From Nocardioides speluncae (GTDB lineage: Bacteria; Actinomycetota; Actinomycetes; Propionibacteriales; Nocardioidaceae), in the NCBI RefSeq assembly GCF_003121585.1, contig NZ_QEOO01000047.1:1-64000 (forward strand): a stretch of DNA of 64,000 nucleotides, in the 5' to 3' direction. The position numbers were made by a program, and so were the translations under genes. Positions 58,565 through 64,000 of the stretch are shown one piece after another (the stretch's first letter is position 1; every line of letters begins with the position of its first letter). Below the pieces are notes generated by a model. The model was given only the letters and a program-made list of their open reading frames with translations, did not search any database and had not been told where the DNA came from.

Positions 58565-58682
58565 AGCCCAGCCTCCTCAGGACGGGGGAGCGAAGGTGCT
58601 CCTTGTGATTAGACGCTCCAGAGGCCTCCGGCGTTCACCGATCCCGCCGAATTTCACCAACCTCTTAGAGATGCACCAGCAC
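58565..58682. other. Promoter region of the small membrane-protein gene
   Basis: The minus strand must carry the promoter for the gene at 58346-58564. Sequence near 58650-58670 is AT-richer (AATTTCACCAACCTCTTAGAG) but shows no clear -35/-10 pair. Confidence 0.3.
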
Positions 58683-58857
58683 GCCGACCCGGCCCGTCTT
58701 CACGTCCAGGCGCGCTGACCCGGCCCGTCTTCACGCGCAGGACCGCTGACCCGGCCCGTCTACACAAGGGCTGTGTCAACACGGGCCGGGTCGGCGTGCT
58801 TACGCGTCAACAAGGGCCGGGTCGGCGTGCTTACGCGTGAAGACGGGCCGGGTCGGC
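58683..58857. repeat. Three direct plus three inverted copies of a 15-bp repeat
   Basis: GC(C/T)GACCCGGCCCGT at 58683, 58714 and 58745, then its complement A(C/A)GGGCCGGGTCGGC at 58781, 58812 and 58843. Spacing is 31 bp in both halves. The outermost copies extend to a perfect 22-bp inverted repeat (58683-58704 with 58836-58857). The centre is ACACA-AGGGC-TGTGT (58761-58775). Lies between the GNAT stop and the small membrane-protein promoter. Confidence 0.8.
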
Positions 58858-58874
58858 GGGGGTGGGGGCGGTGA

Positions 58875-59423
58875 CTAGGCCAGGGCGGTGTGGAGGCGGA
58901 CCTGGCGGACGGTCACGGTGCCGGTGCCATCGAGGTCCAGCTCGCGGTGCGCGGAGTCGGCGCCCCAGCCGGCGCTGATGAGGAAGCCGCGCAGTTCGTC
59001 GTTGGTCGCGTTCACCCAGGTCACCGCGCGGGTGAAGCGGTCCGCCTCGAGGGTGTCGGCACACGCCTGCAGCAGCCGCGAGCCGTGGCCGCGGCGCTGC
59101 TCGCCTGGCAGCACGGTGAACTCGGCGATCTCGCCGTCGGCCACTGGGTCGCAGTCGGGGTCGGCGGCCGGCGAGGTGATCGCGAAGCCGACGATCCGGT
59201 TGCGCTCGAGCGCGACCAGCACTCGGTTCCGGGCGTCGCCGGGACGGGAAAGCGACTGGTGCCAGGTGGCCGCGACGTCGTCGGGCTGCATGGCCGCGAG
59301 GGTCTCGGCGGGCAGCAGGTCGGCGTACGCCGTCTGCCAGGCGCGGACCTGCACCTCGGCGATGCCACGGGCATCGTCGGCCCAGGCCACCCGGACGGAG
59401 ACATCGGCGGTCGGGCTGGTCAT
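58875..59423 (-). CDS. GNAT family acetyltransferase, 182 aa
   Basis: A single GNAT domain: IAEVQVRAWQTAYADLLPAE opening, acetyl-CoA motif TVLPGEQRRGHGSRLLQACA (Q/R-x-x-G-x-G), and late strand VTWVNATNDELRGFLISAGW. No substrate can be predicted. The ATG at 59423 is preceded by GAGGAT at about 7 nt. Divergent from the paa operon; nothing indicates it belongs to that pathway. Confidence 0.85.
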   Translation of the reverse strand: MTSPTADVSVRVAWADDARGIAEVQVRAWQTAYADLLPAETLAAMQPDDVAATWHQSLSRPGDARNRVLVALERNRIVGFAITSPAADPDCDPVADGEIAEFTVLPGEQRRGHGSRLLQACADTLEADRFTRAVTWVNATNDELRGFLISAGWGADSAHRELDLDGTGTVTVRQVRLHTALA

Positions 59424-59482
59424 GCGGCAATCCTCGCAGCCCACGAATCTATTACAGATATCGACTCATGATGCAGTGTTCT

Positions 59483-59499
59483 GTAACAGATTCTGTTAC
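59483..59499 (+). promoter_or_regulatory. Operator GTAACAG-ATT-CTGTTAC of the paa operon
   Basis: Perfect 7-bp inverted repeat with 3-nt centre. It overlaps the -10 TACCGT (59497-59502) that sits 7 nt before the paaA start at 59510. A half-match (ATTACAGAT) lies about 35 bp upstream. It suits a TetR-type repressor such as PaaR; no such gene is in the window. Confidence 0.65.
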
Positions 59500-59509
59500 C
59501 GTCGAAGAT

Positions 59510-60523
59510 GTGTACGGCAACGACTTCACCGCCCCCGATCAGCCGGCGCAGCCGACGCGGCCCGCAGCGTCCGACGAGCCGGCCTCGTTCCGCGACGTAC
59601 TGGCCGCCGACGGCCGGATCGAGCCGCGCGACGAGATGCCCGAGGGCTACCGGCGCACCCTGATCCGCCAGATCGCCCAGCACGCGCACTCCGAGATCAT
59701 CGGCATGCAGCCCGAGGGCAACTGGATCTCGCGCGCGCCGAGCCTGCGGCGCAAGGCGATCCTGATGGCGAAGGTGCAGGACGAGGCCGGCCACGGCCTC
59801 TACCTGTACGCCGCGGCGGAGACCCTGGGCGTGGACCGGGCCGACCTGCTCGACCAACTGCACTCCGGCCGCCAGAAGTACTCCTCGATCTTCAACTACC
59901 CGACGCTGACCTGGGCCGACGTCGGCGCCATCGGCTGGCTGGTGGACGGCGCCGCGATCGTCAACCAGGTGCCGCTGTGCCGCTGCTCCTACGGGCCGTA
60001 CGGCCGGGCGATGGTGCGGGTCTGCAAGGAGGAGTCGTTCCACCAGCGGCAGGGCTTCGAGATCCTGCACACGCTGGCCAAGGGCACCGACGCCCAGCGG
60101 GCGATGGCCCAGGATGCGGTCGACCGCTACTGGTGGCCCTCGCTGATGATGTTCGGCCCGCCCGACGACGACTCCCCGAACTCCGCGCAGTCGATGGCGT
60201 GGGGGATCAAGCGGCACTCCAACGACGACCTGCGCCAGCGCTTCGTCGACATGACCGTGCCGCAGTCCGAGGCACTCGGGCTGAGCCTGCCCGACCCGGA
60301 GATCGCTTGGAACTCCGACCGCGGACACTACGACTTCGGCGAGGTCGACTTCACCGAGCTGTTCGAGGTGATCCGCGGCAATGGCCCCTGCAACGCCGAG
60401 CGGATGGCGCACCGGGTCCGCGCCCACGAGGACGGCGCCTGGGTCCGCGAGGCCGCCACGGCGTACGCCGACAAGCGGTCTCGACAAGCTCGACCACCGA
60501 AGGCTGAGGAGGGTGCGGCATGA
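59510..60523 (+). CDS. paaA: Phenylacetyl-CoA epoxidase catalytic subunit PaaA, 337 aa
   Basis: The di-iron subunit that epoxidises the ring of phenylacetyl-CoA. Ferritin-like helices carry the iron ligands in SEIIGMQPEGNW, KVQDEAGHGLYLYAAAETLG (E-x-x-H) and EESFHQRQGFEIL (E-E-x-x-H). NQVPLCRCSYGPYG is a conserved substrate-side segment. The GTG at 59510 was preferred to ATG 59468 because an operator and a -10 lie between them. First gene of paaABCDE, with ATGA coupling to paaB. Confidence 0.94.
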   Translation: MYGNDFTAPDQPAQPTRPAASDEPASFRDVLAADGRIEPRDEMPEGYRRTLIRQIAQHAHSEIIGMQPEGNWISRAPSLRRKAILMAKVQDEAGHGLYLYAAAETLGVDRADLLDQLHSGRQKYSSIFNYPTLTWADVGAIGWLVDGAAIVNQVPLCRCSYGPYGRAMVRVCKEESFHQRQGFEILHTLAKGTDAQRAMAQDAVDRYWWPSLMMFGPPDDDSPNSAQSMAWGIKRHSNDDLRQRFVDMTVPQSEALGLSLPDPEIAWNSDRGHYDFGEVDFTELFEVIRGNGPCNAERMAHRVRAHEDGAWVREAATAYADKRSRQARPPKAEEGAA

Positions 60524-60804
60524 GCCGGGACTGGCCGCTCTGGGAGGTGTTCGTGCGCTCCCGCCGCGGGCTGTCGCACGTCCACGTCGGCTCGCTGCAC
60601 GCACCCGACGCGGAGATGGCGCTGCGCAACGCGCGCGACCTCTACACCCGCCGCCAGGAGGGCGTCTCGCTGTGGGTAGTGCCGGCCTCGGCGATCGCAG
60701 CGTCCAGCCCGGACGAGAAGGACTCCTTCTTCGACCCGGCCGCCGACAAGGTCTACCGGCACCCCACGTTCTACGACGTACCCGAGGGGGTGGACCACCT
60801 CTGA
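60520..60804 (+). CDS. paaB: Phenylacetyl-CoA epoxidase subunit PaaB, 94 aa
   Basis: A small structural bridge between PaaA-PaaC heterodimers. Characteristic N-terminal DWPLWEVFVRSRRGLSHVHV, GSLHAPDAEMALRNARDLYT, and WVVPASAI followed by the YRHPTFYDVPEGVDHL end. Coupled to paaA by ATGA and to paaC by TGATG. Confidence 0.94.
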   Translation: MSRDWPLWEVFVRSRRGLSHVHVGSLHAPDAEMALRNARDLYTRRQEGVSLWVVPASAIAASSPDEKDSFFDPAADKVYRHPTFYDVPEGVDHL

Positions 60805-61553
60805 TGGCCGGACTGTTCGGTTACACGCTGGCGCTCGCCGACGACGCGCTGATCTCCGCGCAGCGGATGAGCTGGTGGATCTCCCGCGCTCCGCAGCTCG
60901 AGGAGGACGTCGCGCTGGCCAACATCGGCTTGGACCAGCTCGGACAGGCCCGGCTGCTGCTGGCGTACGCCGGTGAGGTCGAGGCAGCCGGCCGCGGAGA
61001 GGACGACCTGGCCTACCTGCGCGACGAGCGGGAGTTCCGCAACGTCTGCCTGGTCGAGCGCGAGCAGACCGACTTCGGCGTGACCATGGCCCGGCTGCTG
61101 ATCTTCAGCGCCTGGCAGTGCGAGCTGTACGCCGCGCTCTCCCGCAGCGCCGACGCCACCCTGGCCGGCGTCGCCGGCAAGGCGGTCAAGGAGGTCGCCT
61201 ACCACCTCGACCACGCCAGCCGCTGGGTGGTCCGGCTCGGCGACGGCACCGATGTGTCCCACCAGCGGATGCAGGCGGGCCTGGACGCCGAATGGCCCTG
61301 GGCGGCCGAGCTCTTCGACGACGCCTTCCTCGATACCGGTCTGGTCGACAGTGGCGTCGCGGCGCTCCCGTCGAGCCTTCGCGATGCCGTCGACGCCGGG
61401 GTGTCCGCGGTGATCGACGAGGCGACACTGACCCGCCCGGACGTCGCTACGCACTACTCGGCCGGTCGCGACGGCCGGCACACCGAGCAGCTCGGCTTCC
61501 TGTTGGCCGAGATGCAGCACCTCGCCCGCTCGCATCCGGGGGCGACATGGTGA
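60804..61553 (+). CDS. paaC: Phenylacetyl-CoA epoxidase structural subunit PaaC, 249 aa
   Basis: Pairs with PaaA and stabilises it; ferritin-like without a functional iron site. N-terminal GYTLALADDALISAQRMSWW, EEDVALANIGLDQLGQARLL and KEVAYHLDHASRWVVRLGDG are family signatures. The stop overlaps the start of paaD. Confidence 0.93.
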   Translation: MAGLFGYTLALADDALISAQRMSWWISRAPQLEEDVALANIGLDQLGQARLLLAYAGEVEAAGRGEDDLAYLRDEREFRNVCLVEREQTDFGVTMARLLIFSAWQCELYAALSRSADATLAGVAGKAVKEVAYHLDHASRWVVRLGDGTDVSHQRMQAGLDAEWPWAAELFDDAFLDTGLVDSGVAALPSSLRDAVDAGVSAVIDEATLTRPDVATHYSAGRDGRHTEQLGFLLAEMQHLARSHPGATW

Positions 61554-62038
61554 CCACGACAACAGGACGTGCTTGGGGGGTGGCAGCGGCCGTCCTCGAC
61601 CCGGAGCTGCCGGTGTTGACCATCGGCGAGCTCGGCATTCTTCGGGATGTGGTCGAGGACGACCGCGGGCGGGTCCATGTGCAGATCACGCCGACGTACT
61701 CCGGCTGCCCGGCGATGGAGACCATCCGCGAGGAGCTGGTGGAGGCGCTGACTCGGGCCGGCTACTGGCACGTCGACGTCGAGTTCGTGCTGGCGCCTGC
61801 CTGGACCACCGACTGGATGACTGCCGAGGCGCGCACCAAGCTCTCGACGTACGGCGTGGCGCCGCCGGTGCCGCGACCCCGGGCCGGGGAGCCGGTGCTG
61901 CTCCAGATCTCGGTGCGCTGCCCGCAGTGCGGCAGCCTCGACACCCAGGAGTCCAGCCGGTTCGGCTCCACGGCGTGCAAGTCGCTGTGGGTGTGTCGTG
62001 AGTGCCGGGAGCCGTTCGACCACTTCAAGTCGCACTGA
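61547..62038 (+). CDS. paaD: PaaD, Fe-S maturation-type protein of the epoxidase, 163 aa
   Basis: An N-terminal DUF59/MIP18 domain (VLDPELPVLTIGELGILRDV, TPTYSGCPAMETIREEL) as in SufT-like Fe-S assembly proteins, then a zinc-ribbon end (CPQCGSLDT, CKSLWVCRECREPFDHFK). Required in vivo for epoxidase activity and thought to serve cluster assembly. GTG at 61550 is an equally possible start. Coupled to both neighbours. Confidence 0.92.
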   Translation: MVTTTTGRAWGVAAAVLDPELPVLTIGELGILRDVVEDDRGRVHVQITPTYSGCPAMETIREELVEALTRAGYWHVDVEFVLAPAWTTDWMTAEARTKLSTYGVAPPVPRPRAGEPVLLQISVRCPQCGSLDTQESSRFGSTACKSLWVCRECREPFDHFKSH

Positions 62039-63102
62039 TGGCGCGACACAGTTCCTTCCACGCGCTGAAGGTGAGCGCGATCGACGAGCTGACCGAGGAC
62101 TCGGTCGCCCTGACCTTCGAGGTCCCCGACGAGCTGCGTGACGTCTACGCGTTCGAGGCCGGCCAGCACCTGTCCATCCGCGCCGGCGAGGACGAGATCC
62201 GGCGCAGCTACTCGATCTGTACGGCGCCGTCCAGCGCCATCCTGCGGATCGGCGTCAAGCGGCTGCCCGGCGGCGCCTTCTCCGGTGAGGTGGTCGGCCG
62301 GCTGAAGGTCGGCGACGAGCTCGACGTGATGACGCCCGCGGGCCACTTCTCGACCCCGCTCGACCCGACCGCCCGGAAGCGGTATGCCGCGGTCGCGGCC
62401 GGCTCGGGCATCACCCCGGTGCTGTCGATCCTCGCCGCCGCGCTGGAGACCGAGCCGGACTCGGACGCGGTGCTCGTCTACGCCAACCGGACGCACCGGA
62501 CCGTGATGTTCCTCGACGAGGTCCACGAGCTGAAGGACCGGTTCCCGGACCGGCTGCAGATCCTGCACGTGCTGTCGCGCGAGGAGCAGGACGTCGAGCT
62601 GCTGTCCGGCCGGCTGGATGCCGACCGGATGAAGCGGCTGCTCGGCTCGCTGGTGCCGCCCGACCGGGTCGACGAGTGGTTCCTGTGCGGTCCGCAGCAG
62701 ATGGTGCACGAGCTGCGGGGCACGCTGCTGGAGTCCGGCGTCGACCCGGCGCACATCCACCTCGAGCTGTTCCACGCAGACCCGGTACCGCGGGCGCCGA
62801 TCGTCGCGGACGCTGTGGAAGGAGCGGCCGAGGTAACGGTGACCCTCGACGGGCGCAGCTCGACGTTCCCGCTGCGGCCCGACGACGTGCCGGTGCTGGA
62901 CGCTGCATTGCGGGTCCGCTCCGACGCCCCGTTCGCCTGCAAGGGCGGGGTCTGCGGCACCTGCCGGGCCCGTCTGATCGAGGGCACGGTGGTGATGGAC
63001 ACCAACTGGGCGCTGGAGGCCGACGAGGTCGAGCGCGGCTACGTGCTGACCTGCCAGTCGCACCCGACCTCGCCGAAGGTCGTCCTCGACTACGACGCCT
63101 GA
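62038..63102 (+). CDS. paaE: Phenylacetyl-CoA epoxidase reductase PaaE, 354 aa
   Basis: Transfers electrons from NADPH to the PaaA di-iron centre. A ferredoxin-NADP reductase fold comes first: FAD-binding RRSYSICTAP (R-x-Y-S), then NAD(P)-binding AAVAAGSGITPVLSILAAAL and DEWFLCGPQQMVHELR. The C-terminal plant-type [2Fe-2S] domain has FACKGGVCGTCRARLIEG and a final CQSH (C-x4-C-x2-C ... C). Last gene of the operon. Confidence 0.95.
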   Translation: MARHSSFHALKVSAIDELTEDSVALTFEVPDELRDVYAFEAGQHLSIRAGEDEIRRSYSICTAPSSAILRIGVKRLPGGAFSGEVVGRLKVGDELDVMTPAGHFSTPLDPTARKRYAAVAAGSGITPVLSILAAALETEPDSDAVLVYANRTHRTVMFLDEVHELKDRFPDRLQILHVLSREEQDVELLSGRLDADRMKRLLGSLVPPDRVDEWFLCGPQQMVHELRGTLLESGVDPAHIHLELFHADPVPRAPIVADAVEGAAEVTVTLDGRSSTFPLRPDDVPVLDAALRVRSDAPFACKGGVCGTCRARLIEGTVVMDTNWALEADEVERGYVLTCQSHPTSPKVVLDYDA

Positions 63103-63124
63103 CCCGGCTCAGACCGGGCTCAGG
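63098..63124. terminator. Hairpin between paaE and LysE-family gene
   Basis: CCTGACCCGG-CTCAGA-CCGGG(C)TCAGG, 10-bp stem with one bulge; it contains both convergent stop codons (63100-63102 and 63109-63111). Confidence 0.5.
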
Positions 63125-63732
63125 ACGGCGTAGCCCGCGAGACCGGCGTACACCGTGGTGGTGAGGTACGCCGGCCAGCGTCGCGGCTGCTCGGTGCCGG
63201 GCTGGCGGCGGGCCAGCAGGCCGCCGAGTACGGCGTACCCGAGGTCCATCAGCAGTGCCACGGCCATGAACAGCATGCCGAGCACGAGCAGCTCGCCGGT
63301 CCGACTGCCGGTCCCGGTCGTGAACTGCGGCAGGAAGGCCAGGAAGAACAGGATCACCTTCGGGTTCAGCAGGTTCACCAGCACGCCGTCGGTGAAGGTG
63401 CGGACCAGCCCAGCGACCTCGGCTGGGGCACTTGGGCCGGAGGCGGCCGGGACCCTGCGGAGGGCTCGCACCGCCAGGTAGAGCAGGTACGCCGCACCGG
63501 CGTACTTGATCACCTGAAGGGCCACGGGCGACGCGCCGAGCACGGCGGACAGCCCGATGCTGGTCAGCACGACGTGGACCAGGGTCCCGGCTTCCACGCC
63601 GAGCGCGGAGACGACGCCCGCGCGGGTACCGCCGGCAACGCTGCGAGTCACGATGTAGACCAGGTTGGGACCCGGTATCGCCACCAGCGTGACCGTGGCC
63701 AGCAGAAACGCCAGCAGGGTCGTCTCCGGCAT
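63109..63732 (-). CDS. LysE/RhtB family amino-acid exporter, 207 aa
   Basis: Six hydrophobic helices and the LysE/RhtB opening: LLAFLLATVTLVAIPGPNLV followed by VTRSVAGGTRAGVVSALGVE (GPN...G...G). KVILFFLAFLPQF in the middle is another family hallmark (NPK-x-x-L/IFF). Exported compound unknown. ATG start 3 nt after the stop of the DUF885 gene, so the two are probably co-transcribed. Confidence 0.9.
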   Translation of the reverse strand: MPETTLLAFLLATVTLVAIPGPNLVYIVTRSVAGGTRAGVVSALGVEAGTLVHVVLTSIGLSAVLGASPVALQVIKYAGAAYLLYLAVRALRRVPAASGPSAPAEVAGLVRTFTDGVLVNLLNPKVILFFLAFLPQFTTGTGSRTGELLVLGMLFMAVALLMDLGYAVLGGLLARRQPGTEQPRRWPAYLTTTVYAGLAGYAVLSPV

Positions 63733-63735
63733 GGC

Positions 63736-64000
63736 TCAGCCCTCCGTCAGCGCGGTGTCGATGAGCCCCATCGGCGGGGCGCCCAAGGCGAACAGGGCGG
63801 CGTGGAACCGCGGCAGCGAGAAGCCCACTCCCCAGGCCGCACGCGCCCGGTCTCGCAGCCCGAGGATCTCGAGCTTGCCCCAGGTGTAGCGGCCGTACGT
63901 CGGGTCGAAGAGGCCGCGCTGCGCCTCGCTGACGGCGCCGGGACCGACGACGAACGCGTCCTCGGTGAACCGGCGCGCCGCCTCGGCCACGGTCAGGTCG
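63736..64000 (-). CDS. DUF885 family protein, C-terminal fragment (cut by window edge)
   Basis: Only the last 88 or so residues are in the window; the start lies beyond position 64000. The segment YTWGKLEILGLRDRARAAWG, then GFSLPRFHAALFALGAPPMG, is the conserved end of the DUF885 family, putative zinc-dependent peptidases of about 560 residues. The zinc motif would be outside the window. Upstream of the LysE-family exporter on the same strand. Confidence 0.85.
   Translation of the reverse strand, partial: DLTVAEAARRFTEDAFVVGPGAVSEAQRGLFDPTYGRYTWGKLEILGLRDRARAAWGVGFSLPRFHAALFALGAPPMGLIDTALTEG

Noticed and set aside
58683..58857. CRISPR array
   Set aside because: Only 3+3 short units with inverted halves and similar spacer sequences; no cas genes nearby.

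Overview
The window looks like chromosome of a high-GC actinobacterium, most probably of the Nocardioidaceae (Nocardioides/Kribbella type). The evidence is very GC-rich third codon positions, many GTG starts, the gene order rimP-nusA-ylxR-infB-rbfA-truB-ribF-rpsO-pnp-M16 peptidase-dapB, proS and a DUF4081/GNAT gene nearby, and many genes whose start codon lies 6-7 nt after a TANNNT hexamer (the leaderless-mRNA arrangement). I see no rRNA, tRNA, IS element, phage gene or CRISPR array.

Region by region. 1-4.4 kb: a lipoprotein, a secreted OB-fold/endonuclease I, a translationally coupled AraC-DinB regulator plus DHFR-like reductase, and a GNAT enzyme. 4.4-12.2 kb: six paralogous secreted proteins of about 325 aa, all on the minus strand. 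The array is interrupted by a DoxX-like/DUF2071 pair and carries a recurring ECF-type promoter and a 166-bp palindrome. 12.3-20.3 kb: proS, DUF4291, membrane and Tat-exported proteins, an M50-like protease, a HAD hydrolase and an M43 metalloprotease. 20.6-30.5 kb: a ferritin-like/lipoprotein pair, then the translation and transcription block rimP, nusA, ylxR, infB, rbfA, truB, with a BNR lipoprotein and a GH16-like protein inserted. 30.5-34.4 kb: a PadR operon ending in a serine hydrolase, then a 699-aa protein with split M15-peptidase motifs and an N-terminal LQRxxGN motif. 34.5-44.2 kb: ribF, membrane proteins, a TPR-LuxR regulator, a NarL-type response regulator, a LysR regulator facing a tiny CxxC/CxC protein, a sensor kinase and an MMPL exporter. 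44.2-48.6 kb: an FAD/NAD(P) protein coupled to a molybdopterin oxidoreductase, then a membrane protein. 48.8-58.3 kb: rpsO, pnp, M16 peptidase, a SatD-like cluster, a methyltransferase, dapB and an M4 protease. 58.3-64 kb: a small membrane protein, a 3+3 inverted repeat cluster, a GNAT enzyme, the phenylacetyl-CoA epoxidase operon paaABCDE with an operator over its promoter, a LysE exporter and the 3' end of a DUF885 gene.

Together the core genes build the translation machinery (ProRS, IF-2, RimP, RbfA, TruB, S15), tune transcription and RNA decay (NusA, RnpM, PNPase) and supply diaminopimelate and flavins. The accessory genes are mostly envelope, secreted or regulatory. The most unusual content is the tandem secreted family with shared ECF-like promoters, the M15-like protein with a possible contractile-injection (eCIS) cargo signature, and several long palindromes in intergenic DNA (7699-7864, 28969-29110, 44214-44284, 58683-58857).
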